64,000 nt of DNA from Glandiceps talaboti. Lineage: Eukaryota; Hemichordata; Enteropneusta; Spengelidae. The notes under the pieces were generated by a model. It ran no database searches. It was not told the DNA's origin and was given only the letters and a program-made list of their open reading frames with translations. Shown piece after piece: positions 15,175-26,900 of the stretch (position 1 is its first letter; the number at the start of each line of letters is the position of its first letter). A program made the translations under genes and the position numbers. The stretch is from positions 18,536,984 through 18,600,983 of the forward strand of contig NC_135550.1 in NCBI RefSeq assembly GCF_964340395.1. Direction: 5' to 3'.

Positions 15175-18100
15175 TTAGGTGCCTTAAAAATCTCCTTTAC
15201 TATTATTACAATATATTCCCTTGACCCAGTAAAAGAGAACAACCATGTCAGGTACCTGTACATAGTCGTGACATGGTTGTACATTTAGTAAGGCAAGGGT
15301 AAACATACTCCCCCAATACTTGTTCTTTGAGAGCATGTGAGAGTGACAATTTCCTGTATAAGATACAGTACCCCACAAAATTCTCTCAGATTTGCATCTT
15401 GGGATATTTGCTTACTTAATACTCTCCTGTATCAGCAATATTTCTGAATGTTTTAAACATCAAAATTATTATTTGAATACATACATTGCATGTGATCAGA
15501 TTGCCAAGAAACAGTGAGTTGAAACTGCAGGTTCTTTATTCATTGTTTAGAGGCGGTCACTTCATGCACTTTATCATTTGTAAATGAGTGTGTACAGATA
15601 GAAGTAGCCGAAAATGATTTATTACATTATGGCACTTTATCAGATTCACAGGAATTTTTACAAGAAGTACAATATTTGATCAAGAACTGGTTTTAAAAAA
15701 TGTAAAAACAACTGCTACATTCTATTTACTTTTGTAGGGCTGTAAAAAAAATAATTGTTGACAAGTTAAACAAACAGGTATGTATGGTACTTGGCAATGT
15801 TTAGACTGTAGTATAAACTGTCATTGGTTCCGGGCTTATCAGCCTGCTAAAATATAAGGATAGAAAGGCGGAGGTAAAGGAGATGCAGAGAAATATGAAG
15901 ATATCTTCGTATTGCACCCAAATTTAAAATTAGCTCACCAAAGCTTTTGCCAGGTATCCACCAACTGAGACTGAACTTTTGCAGAGATGAACTTTCATCA
16001 TACTAATAAAGAAGATGACTTTTGAATTTAAAAAAAAAAAAAAATTGAACCTACCGACCGACCCATAGTTGCCATGAAAAAGTAATGAGACACATAAAAA
16101 AACATAGGTTCACCCTAATTATCATCGGTAATTCTATTTAATACCATAAATATTCTTACCTTGTCTCCTCTGAAGATCTTCCCATACCTGGCAATCACTA
16201 TCTTACCAGTCACATCTACACTTAGATTTCTTTCAAGGAATTGGAAATCTTCTATTCTTGCATAATTCACATAGACAAGTTGTCCCTACAATAAATGGAA
16301 CAACTGAATGTACTCTGCATTGGCAATCAAAATCAAAGAAGTTGAGAAGTAATTTTGTACATCCCAAAAAATGACTTCTGGATACCAACAATTGTTGTTT
16401 TTTTGTGCAAAAAAAGCCACCAATAGCACTGTAGCACAACTGTACAGCTTATTTTCATTTTCAAAATGTTTATATCCACATGCCTACCCAGTAATTTTTT
16501 TTTTTTACCAAAAATCACATATTTGACCCAAATCACACACCTGTGGTGTGATCATTTTCATGTGTACAATTCCCATTTACACATTCTGAGTACTGTCCCC
16601 ACCTAAATGCTAGGGCAATCAGTCAAACAGTTTTTGACACAGACACAGACACAGACACAGACACAGACACAGACACAGACACAGACACAGACACAGACAG
16701 ACACAGACACAGACACAGACACAGACAGACATAGCCACAGACACATAGACAGGAGACAGACAGAGACAGAGACAGAGACACAAACAGAGACAGATACAGA
16801 TACAGATACAGATACAGATACAGATACAGAGACAGAGACAGATACAGATACAGATACAGGTACAGATACAGACACAGATACAGACACATTTTTTTTATCA
16901 TGCCTATTGCACAACTGAACCACAGTTCAGTTGTGCTAAAACATACCCACATTTCATCATTGGCCTGTATAACACACTATTGCATTGAACCATGTGTGAA
17001 TGGAGTCACACAAATACACATTTTACATGGTCATAGCACTACTGAACTTGTGACAAGGTCAGTTGTGATAAAAATAGGTTGCAAGGTGGGTTTGACACAT
17101 ATATAGAACTGACATAGCACTTTCTGTAATTTTTATGTATTCTGTATGGTACTTACCATATGTATACATCATTTTTATAACTATTTTCTGCACCTTACCC
17201 AATCAAGTACTGTCTTTGATGTACTGTTTGGCCTTTTCTGAGTGTGGTCTACTTTTCCTTTATTTTTGTGCTTAACTTGTTTTGGGCCCCTAGGTAGATT
17301 AGGCTGGTCCTAACAGGGTTACCCGTTTGTTGATGTGTATTTTAAAGCTTTTTGATAATAAAAGTCATTATCATTATTATTATAACCAAAATTTCTTTTA
17401 TATTCAATGAAAAAAAAAAGAACTAACCTTAACAGTGCCATTTGCTGCATATGCATTGAACGGTGGTACAATATCAGTTCTGTTTTCTATATCAGTCAAA
17501 GGTTTTTCATAGGCTTTGGACGTAAACTCTACATCACCATTTGAACTTAAAAGATATGCCTAGAGGAGGTAAAAATACACATACACATACATATATGTAC
17601 CAGTGATTACTTGCATTGGTAGATGCGTATATCATGCCATCAGTCGTTGCAGTACTGTGAACTTCCAAAGCATTATTGTTTCCCTGTACCAGAACAAGCT
17701 GAAGGCACATCTCAAAGTTACAATAAACCAGCAGTATTCATATCAAGTTTAACATTTTTAAATAATACTCTTTCTTTCTTTCAATTTTTTTTTAAACATA
17801 AGCTTATTAGTACACAGTAGATATGACCATTCTAGCATTTAATCAATTTGTAAACAATGTTGTCAGCTGTTAAAAATAGCAGTGAATGATTGATATCTAG
17901 ATGATGTTTTTATGGCATCTATATTGACACTGCAGCCATTGAATGATTTACTTGCTTTGCACTGATATTATTGTTTACAGATTGATTACAATAATCTAGT
18001 GGGCTCCCCAGTCCCCATCTGACCCCATTCAAAGTCAAGATTTAAATTAAATTGATTTAATTCACAACAAAGCCACTTTCTGTCAACACTAAAAATTGAA

Positions 18101-20434
18101 AGATGGATTTGATTCGAATTACAATAGCACATCTGTGCCTACATATGTGGTGTTGTTATAATACACCAGTAACAGTTAAAGACAATCATGAATGTGTACC
18201 ATTCTATCAGTAAACAGAGTTAGGGGATCCAGGGCTCATGATGTGGTGTATATACTTTTTAGTTACTGACACTAATATTACACTGTACAGTGCTTTATAT
18301 GAACAAGCAAATGCATCAGTGTTTTTTTTTTTTGCAGGCTGTATGAAGACGATTGTGGCTGGCTGCATTTTACTTGGGTGTAGACTGAAACTGTGAAAGA
18401 ATCATGGTTGTTGGTGCTCTAAAGTTTGTCTGCTGAAATTAGTAGTGTACAAATCTTAAAATCTACGGTGTTATAGATTGTACTTATTCATGCAAGAAGT
18501 AATATCATAACATAATTCTTGCAGAGCAACTAACACTTAAAACTGATGTAGGTTTGTACTCACATGATTGGTGTTGTTGAGATCTGGATAGGATAATAGT
18601 ACATCATATGGTATCACCTCTATGTGATCCAATCCATACTTAGTAAACTCATTTTTCACATAGTATGCATTGTCTCTATCAGCAGTGGTACCAGCAAGAT
18701 GTGGTTTACTTGTCAAATACCTGTCACAAGTAGTAAGCCATTGTAAGTTGTGTTTGTGCATACATTTTGATATTATTTCCACTTGTCTCCCCCCCCCCCC
18801 CCCCCCCCGAGATATGAATCAGAATACAATAAAATATTGATAATATTGACATATGAAAGGGGTAAAATAACACAGGTTTCTAGGATCGCATAAGTCCATA
18901 CACTGCGGTGTATATATAATGGTGATTTCAAAATATTTTGACTCATAGTTTGAGCATGGGCAGCCGCAATGCCAATGCTGTAGCACATCTTTGCGACTCT
19001 GATTGCTACATAGCGTATGATTGCTACATAGCGTGCGATTGCTACATAGCGTACGATTGCTATAGCAATTGTACACTATATAGCAATCGTACACTATGTA
19101 TACATAGTGTATGATTGCTATATAGCCTGTACGATTGCTAAATAGCATATGATTGCTACATAGCTTACGACTGCTACATAGCATACGAGTGCTACATAGC
19201 ATACAAGTATGTGCTACATAATGTACGAGTGCTATAGCATATGAGTGCTACATAGTATACAACTGCTACAGTGTACGATTGCTAGATAGCATACAATTGC
19301 TACATAGTGTACAATTGCTACATAGTGTACAATTGCTACAGTGTACGATTGCTACATAGCATACAATTCCTACATAGTGTACAATTGCTACATAGTGTAC
19401 GATTGTTATATAGCATACGATTGATACATAGTGCACGACTGCTACATTGTGCACGATTGCTACATAGTGTATGATTGCTATATAGTGTACAATTGCTACA
19501 TAGAAAACAAAAAAACAAAAGGAAAAATGTTGAGTAACGTACACAAAATAAAATATAAAAAAGTATTGTAAATAAAAACAAAGCTACAATTATTGCAGCT
19601 AGCTACATTGCACATAATGCATTACTACATACTAGCATATGATTACTATGCGTTTTTACGCATATTGTGTACAATTGCTACATCCATCCTATCATGCATG
19701 GGGATTTTTGCTCTTGTCATTCCCCTAGACCACACCTGGCATTTCGTTAGCAGCCATTTGTAGAAACCTTATATTAGGTCACAATTGACATTTATACACA
19801 GCAGGGAAAAAGTTGAAACCCACTAAAAATTTGCACCTAATTTCTGGCCAGGCTTCATTATAAAAGTAAATGTCTGCTAGCAAAATGCTTGGCATGGCAA
19901 GGGAATGTAGAAGCATGACTGTCATTTGCTACATAGTGTGTGATTCATATATGACTTACAAAGTTTGCATTCTAATACAATTACACGGAATTACCTCAAA
20001 TGCTCCTCAATCTTACTCTTTTGCAAAATTTCTAATAATTTCTCTGTAATCCCTTCATCTTCCCCTTTCAATGCATCTGACCAACTCTTGTACGACTCTG
20101 GTGTCTCGGTGGAGTCTGACTTTGATGATGAAGGCGCTGCTAAGAAACCAATGAGTAGTCCAAGACCTAGCATAAGTAAGCCAAAAACACCACAAGCAAT
20201 CCAATAGTAACGCATGGGATATCGTCCCGTTCCCATAGTAACAGTACTAGCACTTTCTTTGGGGTATTGAATAAGTTGGAGTTCTTGACAGAAACTGTTT
20301 GGTGGATGATCACCGTCAAGTCTTTCTTCCTCTGTGAGCAGGGGAACTCTGTCGCCGCTCTCATTCGGTGCTGAGAGTGGGAGTGGCGGTGATAAATCTT
20401 GGCTTTCCATCATTAGGTGATAATCAGACGCCAT
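5572..20434 (-). CDS. NAALADL1: NAALADL1-like M28B zinc peptidase (glutamate carboxypeptidase II family), 17 exons
   Basis: Type II membrane exopeptidase of the GCPII/FOLH1-NAALAD2-NAALADL1 family. Exons in coding order: 20434-19995, 18720-18564, 17559-17428, 16285-16160, 14813-14630, 13594-13501, 12475-12389, 12211-12126, 11799-11677, 10828-10746, 10198-10067, 9551-9469, 8667-8577, 8458-8206, 7450-7363, 6915-6823, 5779-5572. All junctions are GT-AG and the frame closes to 2,460 nt (819 aa; human GCPII is 750). Domains: cytosolic tail 1-75, membrane helix about 77-99, PA and M28 domains, then the TfR-like dimerisation domain from about 610. The di-zinc set is complete: H444, D454, E493, D521 and H617, with E492 as general base. 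The segments NVDISV, SWGAEE and GSGSDYAPF favour NAALADL1 over FOLH1. Subfamily is assigned from remembered human sequences; family membership is near certain. Confidence 0.95.
8206..8458 (-). CDS. NAALADL1: Peptidase exon 14: last zinc histidine and start of the dimerisation domain
   Basis: Encodes residues 607-690. [11 protein letters not shown] supplies zinc ligand H617 (GCPII H553) and the adjacent Tyr. The rest is the helical TfR-like dimer domain. Donor TTTG|GTGAGG leaves phase 1. Confidence 0.94.
8515..8568 (-). repeat. Decayed duplicate of the end of peptidase exon 13 inside its intron
   Basis: Sense GGTGTATCATCTATAGATC and TGTTATGACTAT in the intron match GGTGTGTCATCTATGGATC and CGTTATGACTAT of exon 13 at an offset of 68 bp. 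An internal deletion of about 15 bp and several substitutions are present. The donor is lost in the copy. Confidence 0.8.
8577..8667 (-). CDS. NAALADL1: Peptidase exon 13: S1-pocket segment
   Basis: Encodes Y576-Q606 with GSGSDYAPF and SSMDLRYDY. Relative to remembered human GCPII, N519 is Ser and R534 is Asp, while the R536 position keeps Arg. Donor CAG|GTAGGT lies at 8575-8576. A decayed partial copy of this exon lies just inside the following intron (8515-8568). Confidence 0.93.
9614..10020. repeat. (TG)n microsatellite grading into a TG-rich degenerate repeat
   Basis: Perfect TG to about 9692, then TGTTG and GTCATGTGGGGTTGAGG variants up to 10020. It begins about 60 bp from the acceptor of peptidase exon 12; on the sense strand this is a CA tract just upstream of that 3' splice site. 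Confidence 0.95.
10067..10198 (-). CDS. NAALADL1: Peptidase exon 11: third zinc-ligand aspartate
   Basis: Exactly 44 codons (residues 505-548), phase 0 at both ends. [10 protein letters not shown] carries D521, equivalent to GCPII D453. An Arg aligned with GCPII R463 of the S1 arginine patch is kept in [12 protein letters not shown]. Confidence 0.93.
10247..10765 (-). repeat. 51-bp minisatellite built from exon 10 end plus its 5' splice site, 10 copies
   Basis: Sense-strand unit: 18 bases of exon 10 (ACTGAATGGGTTGAG at its end), donor GTATTTGAGTCTC, then about 20 bases of intron. Donor dinucleotides recur every 51 bp, from the genuine 10744-10745 down to 10285-10286. The six units nearest the exon are virtually identical and the four distal ones are diverged, so the array is freshest at the exon. 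A downstream donor would add 51 nt containing an in-frame TAA. Confidence 0.95.
10746..10828 (-). CDS. NAALADL1: Peptidase exon 10: catalytic glutamates, beside a junction minisatellite
   Basis: Encodes N477-E504, including [13 protein letters not shown], which holds the general base E492 and zinc ligand E493. The exon ends GTTGAG|GTATTTGAG in phase 0. Its last 18 bases plus this donor form part of the 51-bp unit repeated through 10247-10765, so the true donor is the first of ten identical or near-identical donors. It is easily missed because it is short and merges into the repeat. Confidence 0.92.
11222..11500. repeat. Tandem duplication of a ~132-bp block
   Basis: GGTTATCACCCACTG...AAACTTTAA..CTT, GAGGATTG.TAATC and CTGTGTCAACATTT occur twice at an offset of about 132 bp. 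Non-exonic, in peptidase intron 9. Confidence 0.75.
11677..11799 (-). CDS. NAALADL1: Peptidase exon 9: first zinc-ligand block
   Basis: Encodes D436-H476. The motif [19 protein letters not shown] carries H444 and bridging D454, equivalent to human GCPII H377 and D387. The exon enters and leaves in phase 1 (donor CATA|GTGAGT). The wording VDPSSGTA matches remembered NAALADL1 rather than FOLH1. Confidence 0.95.
11838..11930. repeat. Dispersed repeat shared with 32345-32440
   Basis: Both loci carry GTAGTGACAA.AG.CCCTTAGGTCAC and TATTTTCCTTGGCTG in the same order. One lies in the peptidase gene and one in phosphorylase intron 11. Family unknown. Confidence 0.6.
12555..12812. repeat. (CAGA)n / (CGGA) compound microsatellite
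   Basis: ACAG tetramers with internal GGAC runs and a duplicated block (about 12600-12655 and 12660-12715). It lies 80 bp upstream, in sense, of peptidase exon 7. Confidence 0.95.
14000..14140 (-). mobile_element. SINE-like repeat, third copy
   Basis: Reverse complement begins GGCCAGGGTTTCAATCCCAG, then GTTCTTGCATACGTGTTATC and AGACAACTGTTTTTCAC, ending TTTTAATCC. It lies in peptidase intron 5. Confidence 0.5.
14266..14465. mobile_element. 200-bp MITE-like element with ~55-bp imperfect inverted ends
   Basis: Outer ends CTGGCTTA and TAAGCCAG. The arms share AAGGC.TTTATGGGAAATAA in inverse orientation. It lies in peptidase intron 5. No clear target duplication. Confidence 0.7.
15127..15172. 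repeat. (CA)n microsatellite; C17 run 60 bp before it
   Basis: CA dinucleotide run in peptidase intron 4; a homopolymer C tract lies at about 15053-15068. Confidence 0.95.
16634..16890. repeat. (ACAGAC)n / (ACAGAT)n microsatellite
   Basis: Hexamer repeat grading from GACACA to GAGACA to GATACA, in peptidase intron 3. Confidence 0.95.
18990..19502. repeat. Short-period array of GATTGCTACATAGTGTAC-type words
   Basis: Roughly 18-20 bp units, about 26 copies, drifting between GATTGCTACATAGCGTAC and AATTGCTACATAGTGTAC, with one inverted stretch near 19062-19090. It lies in peptidase intron 1. The reverse strand looks open ([14 protein letters not shown]), a repeat artefact. Confidence 0.9.
19995..20434 (-). 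CDS. NAALADL1: Peptidase exon 1: start codon, long cytosolic tail and membrane anchor
   Basis: Encodes residues 1-146 plus two bases of codon 147, ending at donor AG|GTAATT. ATG at 20434 is the first Met of the open frame. A second possible start, a Met-Met pair at residues 8-9, would barely change the product. The tail before the hydrophobic helix (about residues 77-99, [10 protein letters not shown] onward) is about 75 residues; as remembered, human NAALADL1 has only a few and GCPII about 19. The tail contains D28-R-V-P-L-L33, which fits the acidic dileucine sorting pattern [DE]xxxL[LI]. Basic residues before the helix and acidic ones after it fit type II topology, N-terminus in the cytosol. 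Confidence 0.93.
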
Positions 20435-20960
20435 TGGTTTATGGCAGATTACAAGTTATATGGTACACCGTATAAGTGTTTGTTCAATATCAAGTGACTT
20501 GTGTCTATCAATATTGACTTTATATGTTACACATTTCCATTGGGTGGTAATCCGAGAAAAGGCGACGAGTTTCTTGTTGCATTAGTGTGGAGATTGTCAA
20601 CAAATAACATTATAATGATTAATACCAATATCGTCGATTATCGATCGTGATCATCACATCAATCAAAGAAAATCCCCAAATGCAACAAATGACGGACCAA
20701 CTTTCGAAAGTTATTCTATTTCAATCCAGTATCACAATAAAATTTGATAGGAAGAGAGAAAAAAATGTAAGTTTACCATATATTCTGAAGTCAATAATGA
20801 ATTTCGATATATAAATCAAGCCCGCTGACGACAAGCGAAGTACCCGGAAGTAGCATTGTGAACGTTGACTTGTGGGAACAAAAGTGTGTCGCATGGGTCC
20901 ACAGGGTGAAGGACAAATAATACACGGTGTATTACCATTAGTCGGATCAGTAGATGTTTA
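20435..20960 (-). promoter_or_regulatory. Upstream region of the NAALADL1-like gene
   Basis: Contains an ETS-type CCGGAAGTA at 20844-20852 and several CpGs in an otherwise AT-rich area (20821-20920), a plausible TATA-less core promoter about 400 bp from the ATG. No transcript start can be assigned from sequence. Confidence 0.35.
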
Positions 20961-21268
20961 CACTCACGGCATAATCATAATGCAAATAGTGAGTTTGTTC
21001 TAGCATGGAAGTATGGGTTCTACTTCCATGGTTCTAGCAAGCTATTAATTAATGCAAAGCTGATAAACTCAGATAAGACATTGATATCAGGTAGGAAATA
21101 TAAAAAAACAGTGAGAGGAAACAGTATTTAAAACTTCATTTGAAATATACAGAAAATAATATTAAAATCCGGAAAATCGCGAGTACAAAACTGATTATTT
21201 GTCCTTTACCCTGGGATGGGTCATGTAGGGACCGATCAGTTTCTTCGACCTGCGGGGGCCGGGCACAG

Positions 21269-21480
21269 CACAGGGGCGTGTAATATTTCATAGATTGTTG
21301 TTTTCCAGGTCTACAGACTAAATATAACAACCTTTTGATTAATACATATATATTCCTACATGTAAGGAGAAGAGAGATTGATACATTTGTAGCAGCAAGA
21401 TTCGTACGATATTTTCATAAGAAAACGGCATTCTAAGCAATAAGAAAACAACAATCTATGAAATATTACACGCCCCTGTG
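21269..21480. repeat. 37-bp perfect inverted repeat with 138-bp spacer
   Basis: 21269-21305 is the exact reverse complement of 21444-21480 (outer ends CACAGGGGCGTGTAATATTT). It lies about 0.85-1 kb upstream of the peptidase start codon. Possibly a young foldback element. Confidence 0.85.
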
Positions 21481-23002
21481 GGGCACAGGCACTTGTTTCA
21501 AAAAATTGACAAATTTATCCTGGCCAGCGATTTCTAATTAGTGCAATGGAACATAGGAAAACATGTTTAACCTGATGGAGAATTGTAAAAAAAAAATTCT
21601 CTCTTTCTTTCTTTTATTATTTCTTTGAAGTTATTAGTTGCTATTTTAACATGATATTTTGTATGTATTTGACTTCTATGTAAATGCTGCTCCTAATGTT
21701 TTTAGTGAGCCCCTGATATAAAAGGGATGCAGAAAAGAAAGAAAGAAAGAAAGAAAGAAAGAAATAGTGGATGCGGAAACTGACATCAGACAATACAAGT
21801 TTGTAATGTGTACTAGTCTAGACTATATACATAAAATCTGAATGATACATGTCAGCCTGGAATCTATGGGGAAGGGGGTTTTGAATTCATTATTTCCACA
21901 TCACGAGTGGGGAAATCAAATTTTAAAATCCTCTATCCACCTGGATTCTAGGCTAGGTACATGACTGTATGTACCCACACAATGATACACGCATTATATG
22001 AACTCAAAATGACGTCATTTTTTTACCTTTAACCTGCTTATGATATTTTTTACATTCAAAACTTTTAAAATATTTTGATGAATAGATAATAATTCTTGAG
22101 ATATAGTATGTAAGCTTTAAATATGACTTTTAAATGACGTATACTGGGTGCTTAGTATAGGCATTACTAGTATTAGCATTAAGCCTACCTACAGCCTTTT
22201 TACGGCACCGTCCAAGCCGCACCGCTGAGCTGAGAGGGGAAAACCCATACCAATAGCAATACATAGCATTTCGGTTTTCTCGCGATATAACAAAATGCCC
22301 AAGGGTTCGCGAGTGGCACCCGTCATGTCAGGTACATGTTATCAGGACACGCCTCCAAATCTTCTTGGGCTAGGGGGGGGGGGGGAGAGACCCTCTAGGA
22401 TGTCTTAATCACCCCCAGATGGATGGGGGACATTCAACCAACCAGCAATCAGATGCATCAACTTTTCACTATCATGATGTTATTAAGTTTAGAACATTTT
22501 AACCCCTATGTATAAATACTATTTGCTTATTTTAGATATATTGTCTTTTAAAGCTATGAAATTATTGCCAGGGTAGTCTAGACTAAAATTGTAGACTCTT
22601 ACAAAAAAACTATCCAACTCTACCCCTACCAATGATACAACAATGATGCCGTTAACTTTGAAAAATTATAATTCAACCATATACATGTATAAAGAAGAGT
22701 GTCTAATGTCTTGTCTCGTAAAGCTTGGAAATTATTTCCTGAGAGGGTCTGCATAGCCTAAAAATTGATTTAATAGTAAAAAAAATCACAGCTTCTAGAG
22801 AGAGAGAACCTGGTTAAGTATATGGACTTAAAATCACAAGGCTTCTCTTTCACTCATTCCCAGAGCAGATAAGGAAAAGATATAATTACACCTGTAGTAT
22901 ACTTGTAATGGAACACCACAGAGCAAAACAGAATATGCATTTTACCACTGACTAGCCAACGTGTAGGACTGACGCTGCTACACTGATTATTCCGTTTATC
23001 CT

Positions 23003-23378
23003 ATTAAGGCATAATAAAAAAAATATCGTGTGGTTCCGAATACGCTCAATTTTAGAATAGGTGGGGTAGGTAGATTTTTTATTTTAGTAAATATTTTTAT
23101 TTATTTTTTTCTGTGTGAGTGTCTAGTTCAGGTTTTTCATCAATTTCCAAATGGTCTTTGTGTTGTTAATTTCTTCCTATCCGATGTACAGCCATTACAG
23201 ATTTAGAGTATTTTTTAAGTTGGTGGCAGTTTCTGCATCCACTATTTCTTGTGAGACTTCACAATTTTTGCGATTTTATTATTTTTTTCTCGAATACGTA
23301 AAAAAAGTTCATGGTCGGCAGTGAAAAGCTAGGTGGGGTCGGGTAACTGGAACCAAACAATTATTTTTTTTAGGCCTA
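23003..23378 (-). mobile_element. MITE-like repeat, copy A (~370 bp)
   Basis: Ends are inverted: AAGGC..TAAAAAAAA.AT.GTGTGGTTCC on the left and GGAACCAAACAATT..TTTTTTTAGGCC on the right. The interior includes AGGTGGGGTAGGTAGATTTTT and AAAAAAAGTTCATGGTCGGC. Reverse orientation of copy B at 62805-63173. Confidence 0.8.
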
Positions 23379-23844
23379 AACTGAAAATGTCAGTTAGGAT
23401 AGCGGAAAAGCAAAAGCGGTAATGCTACACGTCTATAGGTAGGCTATAGGCTAGCCTGGCCTAACACTGATCTCTCCTAACTCCTACAGTGATCCTATAG
23501 GGCGCCCTCCTTTACGTATCAAGAATTTAGTAGAATGTATAACAGTTTATATTATAGATCTTGGAGAGAGTTCCCTCCCACATCTATGATATTATGTTCA
23601 GAATATATCACAAGTCATGTTAAACTTTGTCAATCTTAAATAAAACTGACATCCTATTGTAATAGATAACATATGTAGTGTTACGAGGGGAATGTTCCGT
23701 CCTTCCCGAAATATAATTGGCGTCAATGGTGTCACAATAATCAACAAGAGCAGACCGCAACATTAAGCTCCCAGTCGACATCTGAACAATTTATCTTGTT
23801 TTCAGACATACATACACAGGGCACTCAGGCTTGGTTAGTTACGA

Positions 23845-23925
23845 AACAAACAGACAAACAAACAAACAAGCAAAACAAACAAGCAAGCAAACAAACAAAC
23901 AAACAAACAAACAAGTAAAATAAAT
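23845..23925. repeat. (AAAC)n microsatellite
   Basis: Interrupted CAAA tetramers. A (GAAA)n tract also lies at about 21733-21765, and a (CA)n tract at 54228-54295. Confidence 0.93.
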
Positions 23926-26900
23926 GAATAAATAAAAGAGTACACTGTATATGGGGTAAGTACAATTGTGGCCATTTCGCATATAGGAAAACAGTAATTC
24001 CTGTTGTTGATAATGATTTGTAACTATTCTCTTGGTGATGCTTGTCAGTATTTATTTATTGTTCTTTGTTTGTTTATTTATTTTTTTTGTCTGTTTTCGT
24101 AAATATAACTAAGCCCGAGTGACCTCTGATACGGTTTATAACATACGATCCAAGAGAGTGCGCATACTTTATCGCTCAAGCGATCGCGAGGGATGATTCT
24201 AATTTAGAAGTGTGCCCTCAGTCGACGTCTGTACAATTTCTCCTGTTTTCAGACATAGAGCACACGCGCTTGATCAACTTGTTAAAAGTGACGATGCATA
24301 ATATCTCTCAATGGACGATTACCCGAAATATAATTGTGAAGTACGCCCCCAGTCGATGCTTGAACATTTTTTCCTGTTTTCACACATATAGCATATAACC
24401 TTGATTTGTCAGAAGAATGAGAATGATAGCTTGAGCCTTTATCTCTCAAAGGATGAACAAAGTAATCGAGTTTGAATACAGTTATGTTTGTATAAATTGT
24501 ACAAACATTTTATTACTTTTGAGTTGTGATGGTCGACAGTATTTCTCACTTTTGCTATAAGTATTGATGTAATCTACTAAAAGCAGTGTAAGATTTGTCT
24601 ATATTTGTTTTTCTGTGATAAAGTTGTGGTCATCTTCTATCATTGCCATACTCACAAGATTTCCTATACATAGCCAGAGATCCTGCTCTCCCCTTCTAAC
24701 GCTGTCTGCAAAGACTACTCACATTTGTACAATGTATAGAAAACAGGCTCTTCTTCTCATCAATGGAGCTCTATCTAGGGTGATAAACTGGCAGCATGTA
24801 GCCTAGAGTTCAGCCGTTTCGAGATTCTGGCTATCACTCCATGGCCCCACCATAGCTACACCTCAAATTATACTTTCAATATTTCACTGTATTATCGGCC
24901 ACAAAATGTCCTCAAATTTAGTGGCTTTTAAATTTACCTCACTGTGGCAGATGATGTCAATAGTGCCATTGTGTAATTACAATCAACAAGAGCAGACTGC
25001 AACATAAACGTAACTTCCATTTTCAATGGCAATCACAAAGCAAATCACAAAAAAGATATGAACTTACAAGTATCTAAGTTGGGGCCTTAGCCATTGACAT
25101 TGCTTATTTGAAATCATAATCCAATTTTAGAACCATTAGCATTATTCTAGACATAGCAGGGGGGAGGGGGGGGGGAGTTGATAGCCAAAATCCCAAAACA
25201 CTTTCACTGTAAGCTAGGGAGCAAACAAATCCAGACCAGCACACAACCCATACATCTGTAAACCATGGCAAGACTTTGAATGCAAGAACACTTCACTTTA
25301 TTGAGAACTTGGCAAGCAGATAGAACACATCAAAAGAGTGACCCCCTATTACATCACTAATGTCAAACATCTTTCTTTTCTCATTTCTCTTTCACTATAT
25401 ATAGGTCATTACATTTTTCACGCTTTGCAAGTTTGGAGTAAAAAACCCAACATTTTGAATCTCTCTGCTAATATGTTGAGTCCGACTTTTGCCAAGGAAG
25501 TGTTCGATAGCACACAGGAGTAGCAGTAACAAAACATAGCCACACAGTCCAGTTTGGGATTTACAATTGAAAATCAACTCAAACTAAATTACATTTCTTT
25601 TCACCACCAACCTTCAGGTTCCAGTGAGTTGTATTTCCTGTTTTCCTACAGATATCTTGTACTTTAATATCACACACTCAACTTCCACAAAAATCATAGC
25701 TACTTCCCCTCAATCATCACATACCCCTTCCTTCACTGAAAACAAACCCCTGATTTTTTTTTCTTTACGATGAAAAGACTTCCCCAAATTTTTTTTTCAG
25801 TCTGAGGCTTACATCGACAAAATACCATTATAATATTTCATCCTTGTTTCTTTGCTGGAAATGAAGGGATGAATTCTTGAAGACTATACACCAAGGTTTA
25901 TATTTGCCACAACACACTTTGGATTTGAGCTTCTTGCATGGTACATTTATTGTATTTTTTTTCTATGGTGAATTGAAAGATATTATATTCATAGTATCTC
26001 TGTACACATTTTCACATTTTTTGAGTAATCTCTCTAAACCCTCCCCTTCCTCTCACAATTTTTTTTCAGTAACATCACTAAACCCTCCCCACTGTTGTTC
26101 CTGTCTGCATTTTGCAAGTTTGAACACCTGATTGCCACACAGCCTAGTATATTAATACGACACTTAAAAACATACCAAATCACAACATCTTGAAAGTTAA
26201 GAATTGGATAAAAGTTTTGACACATATGCCGGTCATACCATTCAAAACGAAGTCTGACAGTTATTTGTTATCCATGGACATACTACAGTTATTTATAGCA
26301 AAATATGGCCTAGCCACAGTATCATTACAAAGCTGTGTGAAGAAACAAATGACGGAAAACTCGCGGCCAATTCCCATTTATAACTAGAAAAAAAAAGATA
26401 TTAAAAAAAAAATTGAAAAGACAATTGGTACAAAACAAGAATAAATATCCAGTGCCGGTTTTGTCACTGTAAATATATCCATATGGTCGCTGAGTTTGTT
26501 GCCATGGAGATGTGTGATACTCAAATCATACACAACAAAGAAAGTCTATTTTGTAGACAGATTCACTGTTTAAATGAGCACTGACTAACAGTTACCATGG
26601 TAATTATTGCTTTTTGCAAAGATCATCAATTTTTTTAAAGCTTACTTGTATCCCTTGGCTGTGACCATACACGATGCTAAAGTGAGAACTGTTGTAACTA
26701 AAATGAACTTACCAGGAGTTTGTCTTTAAGACAAGTAACGAAAAACTGACTCACTGAAATATCACAACAATCACTGCTGTAGTACTATGTATAAACTACA
26801 CATCCCAAACAACTGTGTTTACAAATTCACCTGACTAGAATTTCACACCCTGCTGTGCGTCTAGCGTCTTCTTTTTTTTTTTAACAGTTCAATAAATTAC

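Noticed and set aside
16603-16952. Repeat ORFs of Thr-Gln and Val-Ser dipeptides
   Set aside because: Hexamer microsatellite in all frames.
22293-22332. Short ATG-initiated exon-like stretch (MPKGSRVAPVMS) ending at a GTACATG donor in a CpG-rich patch
   Set aside because: Too short to assign and no following exon recognised on the plus strand; cannot be distinguished from chance.
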